The notes below the pieces were generated by a model. It saw only the letters and a program-made list of their open reading frames with translations, ran no database searches and had not been told where the DNA came from. This document shows positions 6,386 to 13,043 of a stretch of DNA of 14,701 nucleotides, one piece after another (within the stretch, counting starts at the first letter, position 1; every line of letters begins with the position of its first letter). The translations under genes and the position numbers were made by a program. Origin of the DNA: Methanoregula sp. (GTDB lineage: Archaea; Halobacteriota; Methanomicrobia; Methanomicrobiales; Methanospirillaceae); NCBI GenBank assembly GCA_030653335.1, contig JAURZP010000087.1, forward strand, positions 1 to 14,701, given 5' to 3'.

Positions 6386-7804
6386 ATGCCTTGCACAGTT
6401 CTCACAGAAGCAATGGATGATGCCCCGTTCACTCTGAAGCATGCCCATATCTGGTTTCTCTCAGCAATGGGGATCTTCCTTGACGGTTTTGATCTCTTTG
6501 TGATGTCGATTGCACTCCCGCTCATCATCGTCCAGTTCTCCGCAACGCCGCTCGAACAGGGCATTGTCGGTGCAGCAGCAGTTGTTGGTGCAATCTTTGG
6601 AGCGCTCATAGGCGGCAGGCTATGCGACCGGTTTGGAAGAAAGAAGGTCTTTTTGTTCGATCTCCTGATATTCATCATCTTTGCCGTCCTGTCATCCTTT
6701 GCCTGGAGCATTGAGTCGCTCATCATCTTCCGGTTCATGCTGGGTGTCGGCATCGGTGCGGATTATCCGGTCTGTGCATCGTATGTCAGCGAGTTTATGC
6801 CAAAACGGATCCGGGGTAGGATGCTGATCGCCGCATTTAGCTTTCAGGCTGTTGGTATCTTTGCAGCCGCAGCAGTCGGACTCTTCATCCTTGCCATGCA
6901 CCCGTCCGAATCCGCATGGAGGTGGATGCTTGTTGCCGGCGCTGTTCCTGCAGTCGTAATCGTTCTGTTACGGCGGGGCATTCCGGAGAGCGCCCGTTGG
7001 CATATCCAGCGAAAGGAATGGAAACTTGCCATGGGCGTTGTCCGCTACATGATACCGGATTTCACCATGAAAAAACCGGTGAACCCCATCGATGATGTGG
7101 TTCAAATGAGATTAGAAAAAGTGCCGGTATGGCATTCTTACCTGAGATTGTACTCAGAACTTTTCTCAAAAAAGAACCTGCGCAGGACCATTCTCATCAC
7201 AGTCCCGTGGTTTTTTATGGATTTTGCCTTTTACGGGGTAGGGATATTCACACCGATCCTGATTGCTGCTATGATTGGAACTCAGGGGGCCGGATTAAAT
7301 TTCATTGCACAGGACTTTTACTCGACTGAGTATACGGTATTGCTCGACGTATTTTTGGTTATCGGTTTTGTTCTCAACATCCTCTTCATCGAGAAGATCG
7401 GCAGGATCCGGCTCCAGCTTGCAGGTTTTATCGGCATGGCAGCGGGCATGTTCATCCTTGCTGCATCCCAATCCGGTTCCCAGACCATCATCGCCATTGC
7501 GTTTGTCGGGTTTGGACTCTTTAACCTTCTCCAGAACTTTGGACCGAATGCAACAACATTTCTTCTCCCTGCTGAGCTCTTCTCTACCCGTCTTCGTGCA
7601 ACCGCCCACGGATTTGCTGCCGGCATTGCCAAGGTGGGGGCCGCATGCGGAATCATCTTTGTCCCGTTGATGACCGCATCCTATGGGGTTCGTGATACCG
7701 TGATCTTTATGGGAATCATCTGCATCTTTGCCTTTGTCGTGACCTGGGTAACCCGGATCGATATGACAGGGCGCTCCTTAGAGGAGATCGAAGATGCCGG
7801 GTGA
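6386..7804 (+). CDS. MFS transporter, phosphate:H+ symporter / sugar porter-like
   Basis: A 472-residue hydrophobic protein with about 12 membrane segments. TM1 carries DGFDLFVM (33-40). The TM2-TM3 loop has MFS motif A, GGRLCDRFGRKK (76-87), and the second half has FGPNATTFLLPAELFSTRLR (385-404) followed by ATAHG and AKVGA. That last block closely resembles the phosphate:H+ symporter (Pho84-type) and related sugar/aromatic-acid porter families, so uptake of an anion such as phosphate by proton symport is the best guess; substrate specificity cannot be read. The start is uncertain: the TATA box predicts transcription from about 6361, which disfavours the GTG at 6359; ATG 6386 is chosen and ATG 6413 also fits. 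The last residues are cytoplasmic and acidic. Confidence 0.87.
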   Translation: MPCTVLTEAMDDAPFTLKHAHIWFLSAMGIFLDGFDLFVMSIALPLIIVQFSATPLEQGIVGAAAVVGAIFGALIGGRLCDRFGRKKVFLFDLLIFIIFAVLSSFAWSIESLIIFRFMLGVGIGADYPVCASYVSEFMPKRIRGRMLIAAFSFQAVGIFAAAAVGLFILAMHPSESAWRWMLVAGAVPAVVIVLLRRGIPESARWHIQRKEWKLAMGVVRYMIPDFTMKKPVNPIDDVVQMRLEKVPVWHSYLRLYSELFSKKNLRRTILITVPWFFMDFAFYGVGIFTPILIAAMIGTQGAGLNFIAQDFYSTEYTVLLDVFLVIGFVLNILFIEKIGRIRLQLAGFIGMAAGMFILAASQSGSQTIIAIAFVGFGLFNLLQNFGPNATTFLLPAELFSTRLRATAHGFAAGIAKVGAACGIIFVPLMTASYGVRDTVIFMGIICIFAFVVTWVTRIDMTGRSLEEIEDAG

Positions 7805-8411
7805 TACATCTGCTCCATACGGATTAAAAAAACCTCGTCTGCCTTGACAATCGCCACCCCAGGCACGCCCGGATCATGCCGTGCATTTTTTTACGCATAA
7901 GTATCAGAGCAGGACCCTTGCTGCACCCGGACAGATATACGGGAGCATGAGTCATAATGGAATTTTTCTTACAATCCATAAAAAAAAGATTGTGAGATCC
8001 AGCGGTTTTTATTAGCAACAATGATCGGAGCCTGCACGATCCTAAAGAGCCAGAACCAGTCACACAACACCGGCTTTTTTTTGGGGGTGTCCTCTCAGCT
8101 ACTTCTGCTACAACAATGCCTGCTGATCTTTAATATTAGCCTTTTATTATTCCCCGCGCTGCCTTTGTTAATCTCATCAGAGCGGGCAAGTTTTTTTTTA
8201 CTGCGCCTGTATGTGACTGCACCAAATGCGGAATCATTATCCATTTGCTGTCGTAAAATATTACAGATTTTTGTTTCAAATCCACAGTAACAAGAGAACG
8301 GTTTGGTTAAAAAAAAAAGATGCGAATATCAGAAATCTGGCGCAACAAAATGGACACATCATAAAGGTTGTCCATTAGTATTATGGTTTAACGAAAATCA
8401 TAGAATAGAAG
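7805..8411. other. 607-bp intergenic region without a supported gene
   Basis: Open frames here are short and have unlikely, leucine-rich or broken compositions. I see the hairpin plus T-run at 7863-7892, other T runs at 8075-8082 and 8191-8199, and TATA-like stretches near 8004-8013 and 8128-8150. A minus-strand frame at about 8092-8241 (starting MDNDSAFGAVTYRRSKKKLA, 49 residues, Lys/Arg/Ser-rich) is the only one with any protein-like character, and it has no promoter or known family. The rest is the upstream region of tbp. Confidence 0.5.
7863..7892 (+). terminator. Hairpin terminator downstream of the MFS gene
   Basis: GCACG (7863-7867) pairs with CGTGC (7880-7884) and is followed by A and T7. 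It lies about 60-85 bases after the stop codon of the transporter gene. Confidence 0.45.
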
Positions 8412-8966
8412 ATGACTGAGAAAAAGTACGAATCATTGAAGATCGAAAATATCGTTGCCTCTGGTGTGATTGCAGAGTCCATTGATCTTGTCCTGTTGTC
8501 AGAAAAGGTCAAGAACTGCGAACTCAACAAAAAACGGTTTCCCGGTGCGGTATATCGTATCGAGAAACCCAAAATTGCGGCCCTGATCTTTTCGACAGGA
8601 AAGATAGTACTCACCGGCATCCGTGACGATAAGGCATTAGCTGACGGACTTGCAATCGTCATGAAGTCGGTAAAAGGAGCCGGTATTGAGACACTCAAAG
8701 TGCCCAAAGTTGCAATCACTAATATGGTCTGTTCGTACAATCTCGGTAAATACATCAATCTTAACAAGGTAGTCATCACACTCAATGTCGAAAATATCGA
8801 GTACGAACCCGAACAGTTCCCCGGGCTTGTATACCGGATCAAAGATCCAAAGATCGTTGTTCTTATCTTCTCTTCAGGAAAGATCATTCTTACGGGTGGA
8901 AAGAACTTAGATGACATCAAGAGAGGACTTGACGTTCTCGAACAGAAACTCGAAAGCGCCCTTTAA
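8412..8966 (+). CDS. tbp: TATA-box binding protein (TBP)
   Basis: TBP binds and bends the archaeal TATA box and recruits TFB, RNA polymerase and TFE. The 184-residue product is two copies of the TBP saddle repeat: IENIVASG...RFPGAVYR...LIFSTGK (about 10-92) and ITNMVCSY...QFPGLVYR...LIFSSGK (about 101-184). The four DNA-kinking phenylalanines are all present with the exact 17-residue spacing in each half: F43/F60 and F136/F153. The second half is close to the archaeal consensus (ENIEYEPEQFPGLVYRI), while the first half is more divergent (for example ENIVASGVIAESIDLVLLSE). It is monocistronic, with weak TATA-like sequence near 8371-8390 and a T-rich end. It may be one of several TBP paralogues, as methanogens of this order often carry more than one. 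Confidence 0.95.
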   Translation: MTEKKYESLKIENIVASGVIAESIDLVLLSEKVKNCELNKKRFPGAVYRIEKPKIAALIFSTGKIVLTGIRDDKALADGLAIVMKSVKGAGIETLKVPKVAITNMVCSYNLGKYINLNKVVITLNVENIEYEPEQFPGLVYRIKDPKIVVLIFSSGKIILTGGKNLDDIKRGLDVLEQKLESAL

Positions 8967-8987
8967 AAAAAATATTTTTTTGGCTTT
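8966..8987 (+). terminator. A/T palindrome and T-run terminator of tbp
   Basis: An A run, TA and T7 (8975-8981) followed by GGCTTTT lie right after the tbp stop. The A7-TA-T7 centre is self-complementary, so it could end transcription from either side. Confidence 0.5.
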
Positions 8988-9120
8988 TAAAAAAATAATT
9001 TATCCGTATTGAGATAACAACGCCAACTTCATACAGCAATTGTTTTCATCAGTACGATTGCGCTTATGGGCCCAAGAGCAGATCAGGATTTACTATCCCG
9101 TAGCTTAAGGCAATGGACTT

Positions 9121-9128
9121 AAAAAAAA
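9121..9128 (-). terminator. Poly-T terminator of the methanogenesis marker 8 gene
   Basis: A8 on the plus strand is T8 on the minus strand, 24 bases past the stop of the marker gene. Confidence 0.45.
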
Positions 9129-9151
9129 TCCAATACTTCTTATCGGTTCCC

Positions 9152-10012
9152 CTATACCAACGGCGATGGCTCGCGGTCCCCGACAACGGGCAACTTTGTG
9201 GGTTTGATGAGGACGGGATCTTCTGATATACGGATCTTTTCGATGATGATCTCTTTTCCTTTACCAGTCATAGCAAAGACCGGAATCGAGATCCCTGCCT
9301 GCACCAGCGCAAGCGGTCCTGCAATCTCCCGGATGGGTCTGGATGCACAGGCAGTGACCAGCTCGGATGCCCCGACAAGCCGGGCAGCTTCTACTCTTGA
9401 CAATCCGCTGACATGCACAGCCACAATGAGCGAGTGCGGGTATGCGGCGCGGATCGCCTCTGCCTCGGCCGGTGCTGCAACAGTGACTGCGATGCGCCGG
9501 AATCCTTTGAGATGTGCAAGGGCTACACCCGATTGCTGATCGATCCGTGCATTGTTCGGGTCAAGGACATATCCCCCGTTCTGTTCGATTCGTTCTATGA
9601 CAGAACGATGCGGGGATGTTGATACGAGCCCTGACATCCTGCCGCCGATACCCTGAACCATTTCCGGTGTGGTGGCAACTACTGTGCCTGCACCATCGCA
9701 GGCGACAACTGCTGCGTCAAGCAACCCTGCCTTTATGCCAAAACTGATCAGTTCTGAAGCCCCAAACCCGACAAACGGTCGTGTATCCATTACTTCCCGT
9801 GCGGAGGTGCACATGCCAAATGCCCGGATCCGGTGCTCAATGTTTGCCTTCACCGCTTCTGTTGTGATCTCCGGCACTGGAAATGCAAACCGTTTTGCCA
9901 GCGGGCAGTCAGCGATGATCGGTTTTCCGACTTCGATTACCTTTCCATTGCGTACGATTACGCGGCATCTGCCGATCGCTTCGATGATATGCTCGTCCCG
10001 ATTTGCCGTCAT
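9152..10012 (-). CDS. mmp8: Methanogenesis marker protein 8 (DUF2099 family)
   Basis: The 286-residue soluble protein matches what I know of methanogenesis marker protein 8 (DUF2099, TIGR03275): an opening EAIGRCRVIVRNGKVIEVG, then ADCPLAKRF, RAFGMCTSAREV, FVGFGASELISFGIKAGLLD, VACDGAGTVV and GIGGRMSGLVSTSP. Cysteines at 16, 36, 68 and 105 lie in these conserved blocks and could bind a metal or cofactor, but this is inference. The family occurs almost only in methanogens and relatives and its biochemical role is not known to me; links to methyl-coenzyme M reductase have been proposed for marker proteins as a class. A minus-strand TATA-like CTAAATATC (10046-10054) gives a short leader before the ATG. 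It is divergent from the DUF1624 gene. Confidence 0.85.
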   Translation of the reverse strand: MTANRDEHIIEAIGRCRVIVRNGKVIEVGKPIIADCPLAKRFAFPVPEITTEAVKANIEHRIRAFGMCTSAREVMDTRPFVGFGASELISFGIKAGLLDAAVVACDGAGTVVATTPEMVQGIGGRMSGLVSTSPHRSVIERIEQNGGYVLDPNNARIDQQSGVALAHLKGFRRIAVTVAAPAEAEAIRAAYPHSLIVAVHVSGLSRVEAARLVGASELVTACASRPIREIAGPLALVQAGISIPVFAMTGKGKEIIIEKIRISEDPVLIKPTKLPVVGDREPSPLV

Positions 10013-10045
10013 GAACTCAAGTCCTTAATGATAATACCCGGCATT

Positions 10046-10054
10046 GATATTTAG
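10046..10054 (-). promoter_or_regulatory. TATA box of the marker 8 gene
   Basis: CTAAATATC on the minus strand is centred about 38 bases before the ATG at 10012, which predicts a leader of roughly 12 nt. It contains AAATATCA, close to the half-site found in the divergent promoter. Confidence 0.5.
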
Positions 10055-10098
10055 GTGCATGGTTGCGGGTGGACTTATTTTCATCCATGTCAGGTACG

Positions 10099-10131
10099 AA
10101 TTAATATCAGACCCCAATACTGATATTTTGT
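10099..10131 (+). promoter_or_regulatory. Promoter of the DUF1624 gene with operator-like inverted repeat
   Basis: A TATA-like AATTAATATC lies 24-33 bases before ATG 10132, which predicts a leaderless message. An exact 8-bp inverted repeat overlaps it: AATATCAG (10103-10110) and CTGATATT (10120-10127), nine bases apart, spanning TATA box to start. A bound protein would block initiation. Confidence 0.6.
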
Positions 10132-10890
10132 ATGGAAACCGGTTCGCGGCTCTGGGAGATCGATCTTTTCAGGGGCATTGCGATCCTGATGATGATCTTG
10201 TTCCATACGGTGTTCGATATCAGTTTTTTTGGGATTGCTCCGCTTGACGTTTCGACCGGTTTCTGGCGGTACTTTGCGTATGCAACCGCTTCGCTCTTCC
10301 TCTTGATCGTGGGAGTGTCGTTAATTGTCAGCCACGATAAGGCACAAAAAAAAATATCAGGAGTTCCCCTTGCGCTCAAATTTGTAACTCGCGGTATCTT
10401 CATCTTTGCGCTCGGGCTTTTGGTTACATTTGGAACATGGCTGTACCTGCGGGACGGTTTTGTGATATTTGGCATCCTGCACCTGATCGGTATCTCGGTC
10501 CTGCTATCGCCGCTCTTTTTCCGGTTCGGAAAGCTGAACGTTCTGATCGGACTTGCGTGCATCCCAGCCGGATGGATCATTTCGGGCATGAGCGGTCCGG
10601 CAATTCTGCTGCCATTGGGCATTATCCCGCCCGGCTTCACATCCGTTGATTATACGCCGCTCTTTCCCTGGTTTGGGATGGTTCTGATCGGTATGGGGAT
10701 TGGAAAATTCCTGTACGCTGATGGTGAGCGGAGATTTAAGGCACCGCAAATACCGGAACTCGTCGTGACTCCCCTTTCATTTCTTGGGCGGCACTCGCTG
10801 CTGATTTATCTCGTGCACCAGCCGGTGATTATTCTTCTGCTGGCTGCGGTTACCGGGATGCCTCCCGTTTTTTCCGGTTTTATCATTTGA
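10132..10890 (+). CDS. DUF1624 / HGSNAT-type integral membrane protein (putative acyltransferase)
   Basis: The 252-residue protein has about seven to eight membrane segments and the signatures of the family related to the catalytic part of heparan-alpha-glucosaminide N-acetyltransferase (DUF1624): EIDLFRGIAILMMILFHTVFD (10-29, with R14, H25, D29), FGILHLIGIS, YTPLFPWFGMVLIGMGIG and LSFLGRHSLLIYLVHQPVI (215-233, with H221 and H229). The animal enzyme carries acetyl groups across a membrane to a sugar amine. Prokaryotic relatives are thought to modify envelope sugars or lipids, but substrates are largely unknown. In a methanogen a role in modifying surface glycan or lipid head groups is plausible but inferred. 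The message is probably leaderless, with an inverted repeat at the promoter. Confidence 0.85.
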   Translation: METGSRLWEIDLFRGIAILMMILFHTVFDISFFGIAPLDVSTGFWRYFAYATASLFLLIVGVSLIVSHDKAQKKISGVPLALKFVTRGIFIFALGLLVTFGTWLYLRDGFVIFGILHLIGISVLLSPLFFRFGKLNVLIGLACIPAGWIISGMSGPAILLPLGIIPPGFTSVDYTPLFPWFGMVLIGMGIGKFLYADGERRFKAPQIPELVVTPLSFLGRHSLLIYLVHQPVIILLLAAVTGMPPVFSGFII

Positions 10891-10966
10891 CATCCCCTGT
10901 TCAGGCCGCGAATAGATCTCTGATTGCCTGTTATGAGATATTGCTCCCGAACGGTCATTCTACAAT

Positions 10967-11272
10967 TCAGGATTCTATCAATAACTGAGATAAGACTTCG
11001 CCCCGGTTTTTCTTTAGTTGCTGAACCAGGTCAATCGTATCGCCCCAATCCATCCAGTCGTCCTCCTCTTCAAAGACTGCTCCAAATGCCCGGATTTTTT
11101 TATCAAATTCGCCATAATCCATTCCATATTTTCGCTCAAAACTCCGGATACGCTCTTCCATTCGGGATATTTTTATATCAATCCATTCGAGAACTACTGA
11201 AGTAAGCGCTTCATCTGGATCAGCTACCGGATAAAAAACCCCGATTGCCTGCTTGATTGCATCAGTGACCAT
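10967..11272 (-). CDS. Orphan antitoxin-like acidic helical protein, TumA-like resemblance
   Basis: This 101-residue protein is helical and highly charged. Its central section ISRMEERIRSFERKYGMDY, followed by EEEDDWMDWGDTIDLV, resembles small proteins found beside DUF6516/TumE-type toxins, in which a KYGM...F segment precedes an acidic, Trp-containing stretch. I see no toxin gene on either side: downstream (10891-10966) there is too little room and only short frames. It is thus an orphan or its toxin has been lost. The ATG at 11272 has AGG seven to nine bases ahead. A TATA-like box (about 11325-11335) and an inverted repeat (11286-11307) lie upstream. The resemblance is from memory and could be wrong; a generic coiled-coil protein is the alternative. 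Confidence 0.65.
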   Translation of the reverse strand: MVTDAIKQAIGVFYPVADPDEALTSVVLEWIDIKISRMEERIRSFERKYGMDYGEFDKKIRAFGAVFEEEDDWMDWGDTIDLVQQLKKNRGEVLSQLLIES

Positions 11273-11285
11273 AATATTCCTACTC

Positions 11286-11335
11286 TAATGAGTGACTTAT
11301 CTCATTAACTCCTAATACGTTTTGTGTATTTATGG
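11286..11335 (-). promoter_or_regulatory. Promoter and inverted repeat of the antitoxin-like gene
   Basis: On the minus strand a TATA-like CATAAATAC (about 11325-11335) precedes an exact 7-bp inverted repeat, TAATGAG (11286-11292) and CTCATTA (11301-11307), eight bases apart. The repeat covers the predicted transcription start near 11303, where a repressor would act. Confidence 0.5.
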
Positions 11336-11345
11336 TTGTGGATGT

Positions 11346-11401
11346 AAAAAAAAAGTTCCGGACCCTCGATCGATAATCAAATCATGAACAAGTGGTCCGG
11401 A
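11346..11401 (-). terminator. Strong hairpin plus T9 terminator on the minus strand
   Basis: Read on the minus strand, TCCGGACC (11401-11394) and GGTCCGGA (11364-11357) form an exact 8-bp GC-rich stem with a 29-base loop, followed by AC and T9 (11354-11346). No minus-strand protein gene lies upstream of it, so it would end an unknown short transcript or shield the antitoxin-like promoter. Confidence 0.6.
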
Positions 11402-11463
11402 CAATTGAGAGAATCATATACAAAAGCCGTTTTCTGGCGGTTATTATTCCACCGTGGCTCAAC

Positions 11464-11494
11464 GTATAAATATGTGTATACACAATAATCCAGC
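11464..11494 (+). promoter_or_regulatory. vapBC promoter with 12-bp palindrome
   Basis: The TATA box GTATAAATA (11464-11472) is 23-31 bases before ATG 11495, so the message is probably leaderless. The perfect palindrome TGTGTATACACA (11473-11484) lies between TATA box and start, the usual place for a VapB or VapBC operator. Confidence 0.65.
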
Positions 11495-11728
11495 ATGGCA
11501 ACAAAGACCATCAACATCAGGGAATCTGCGTATAATGCGCTCAAGGCACACAAGCGTTCGGCAGAGAGTTTTTCTGATGTGATCCTTCGTGTTACCGGTA
11601 ATGAGGAGACCAATATCTGCGATTATCTCTACACGCTTGATCCTGTAGTGAGACAGGAGATCGCAGGAACCGTTGGTTCTGCAAAACGTAATCCCGACCG
11701 GATCAAACCAAAGAAGGTCTCACTGTGA
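11495..11728 (+). CDS. vapB: VapB-family antitoxin
   Basis: The 77-residue protein opens with a ribbon-helix-helix-like segment, ATKTINIRESAYNALKAHKR, followed by SAESFSDVILRVTG, typical of archaeal VapB antitoxins (the UPF0330/DUF217-like group). Residues after about 40 would wrap around the toxin, and the tail is basic (RIKPKKVSL). VapB neutralises VapC and usually represses its own operon, here probably at the palindrome just upstream. The stop codon overlaps the VapC start (GTGA, 11725-11728), so the pair is translated together. Confidence 0.88.
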   Translation: MATKTINIRESAYNALKAHKRSAESFSDVILRVTGNEETNICDYLYTLDPVVRQEIAGTVGSAKRNPDRIKPKKVSL

Positions 11729-12102
11729 CAATTGTTGATACCGGTTTTCTTATTGACCTGATGAAGGGAGATTCCGGTGCAGAACAGATCGCTTTGGATA
11801 ACAAACAGCTAAAAACAACTGCAATCAGCAGTGCGGAGTTTCTTACTGGTGCAAAGAGAAACGATAAAAAAACCGTATACGAAATCTCTGAAAAATTTAT
11901 CCGGTTTTTCCCGGTTCTCCCGTTCGATGCAGAGTCCGCTGTCGTTTATGCCCGTATCGCTCATACCCTTTCCGGGACCGCCAGCCATATCTCCACCAGT
12001 AATGAACTGATAGCCGCAATCGCCATTCGCAACAATGAACCGCTGGTCACCCGGGACCAGCACTTTAGTGCAATTGAAGGACTGGACATAATCGCATATT
12101 GA
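11725..12102 (+). CDS. vapC: VapC toxin, PIN-domain ribonuclease
   Basis: The 125-residue PIN-domain protein starts at a GTG overlapping the VapB stop. VapC toxins cut specific RNAs, often tRNA, using a metal held by four acidic residues. Visible here are D5 (MTIVDTGFL), E38 (ISSAEFL) and D111 (TRDQHF). The third acidic place, normally the D of D-x-x-IAA, is N93 in SNELIAAIA, with E94 next to it. Either E94 takes over or the enzyme is weakened. The rest of the fold is intact: GFLIDLMKGDSGAEQIALDN and LVTRDQHFSAIEGLDIIAY. The length is normal for the family. The lipoprotein gene starts 14 bases downstream and may be cotranscribed. Confidence 0.9.
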   Translation: MTIVDTGFLIDLMKGDSGAEQIALDNKQLKTTAISSAEFLTGAKRNDKKTVYEISEKFIRFFPVLPFDAESAVVYARIAHTLSGTASHISTSNELIAAIAIRNNEPLVTRDQHFSAIEGLDIIAY

Positions 12103-12116
12103 GTTTGAGTGATCCC

Positions 12117-12956
12117 ATGACCCGCTTATCCCCAACGCTTACCCTGATAATTGTAATCGTGTCCATACTTCTTACGACCGGTTGCACATCCCTTTTTGAT
12201 ACGACCAACCAGACCAATACCACCCCATCCCTGCAGCAGTTCCCGGCCAGCTACAAAGTGACCATCGCCCAACCGGATGGCACATCAAAATCCATAAAAA
12301 TGGATACCGATGTGTATAACATAGGAGAAGTTGTAGAATTTTCAGTTGTCAATGAAGGTGCAGGAAAACTGAAATGTCTAAATGATCCCCCGACATTCTC
12401 GGTAAAATTCCAGACCAGCAACGGGAAATGGGTTACCCGGATGGGAACGGATAAGCCGGTTGAAACCAACAAAACCTATCTCGAACACGGTAAATCAACG
12501 CAGATGGAGAGGTTCATTACCACCGGCTGGGAACCCAACCGGTACCGCATCGTTTCGGACTGCGGAGTATACAGGGAATTCCTATTGCGTCCTGCACCAA
12601 CACCGGTTCCAACCGTCTGCCCACCACAGGTAAGTGGATATTTATGGGTTCGCATAAACCCGATCGATGACCAGTATGCAGGTAAAAAATTCTCCATACA
12701 GGGGACTACCAACCGGGCAGCAGGAGAAGAACTCAGATATCTGGTATTTCCCAGCGGAATGCTTCCAAAAGATCTGAATCAGGGCGGCGAAAAACCCTTG
12801 TCAACAAGAGTATCTGAAGGTGTGTGCGGAGAAAATGTATGGTCCGTTGAGGTCAATGAAAAAATACCTCAGGAATACTTTATCATGATCTCGGCAGGTT
12901 CCCAGAATGCTACGGCAATCAGGAGGTTTACGGTATCAGCAATACCCCCTCCATAA
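12117..12956 (+). CDS. Surface lipoprotein with Ig-like domain and DUF3821-like repeat
   Basis: The N-terminus is a lipoprotein signal, with a hydrophobic helix (about 6-20) and the lipobox LTTGC (C23), then a Thr/Asn-rich linker. Residues about 45-160 form a beta-rich domain with NIGEVVEFSVVNEGAGKLKC and ERFITTGWEPNRYRIV, recalling Ig-like or BsuPI-type inhibitor folds. A Pro/Thr hinge (TPVPTVCPP) leads to a second beta domain, with YLWVRINPIDDQYAGKKFSI and then QGTTNRAAGEEL, very like the DUF3821-type repeats of Methanomicrobiales surface proteins. Its function is unknown; it is probably displayed outside the membrane. ATG 12117 is preferred over a TTG at 12099 because GAGTGATC, similar to the Shine-Dalgarno end GGTGATC, precedes it. 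No enzyme motif is seen. Confidence 0.8.
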   Translation: MTRLSPTLTLIIVIVSILLTTGCTSLFDTTNQTNTTPSLQQFPASYKVTIAQPDGTSKSIKMDTDVYNIGEVVEFSVVNEGAGKLKCLNDPPTFSVKFQTSNGKWVTRMGTDKPVETNKTYLEHGKSTQMERFITTGWEPNRYRIVSDCGVYREFLLRPAPTPVPTVCPPQVSGYLWVRINPIDDQYAGKKFSIQGTTNRAAGEELRYLVFPSGMLPKDLNQGGEKPLSTRVSEGVCGENVWSVEVNEKIPQEYFIMISAGSQNATAIRRFTVSAIPPP

Positions 12957-13016
12957 TCTGCTCCCCTTCTTTGACTCTGCAACTGATCATAAGATAACTC
13001 CATCAAGATGACAGTC

Positions 13017-13030
13017 ATAAAAAATATAAG
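13017..13030 (+). promoter_or_regulatory. TATA region of the Cas6b-like gene
   Basis: ATAAAAAATATAAG ends 13 bases before ATG 13044. Its first half (ATAAAAA) is 20-27 bases before the start, so a leaderless message is likely. Confidence 0.5.
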
Positions 13031-13043
13031 AGATTAACAATCC

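Noticed and set aside
8092..8241. 49-residue minus-strand frame MDNDSAFGAVTYRRS
   Set aside because: It looks slightly protein-like, but the long A runs explain its lysines, and there is no promoter or recognisable family.
8021..8290. 89-codon plus-strand frame starting MIGACTILKSQ
   Set aside because: Composition is leucine/serine runs from T-rich DNA, crosses two T8-T9 runs that would end transcription, and has no promoter.
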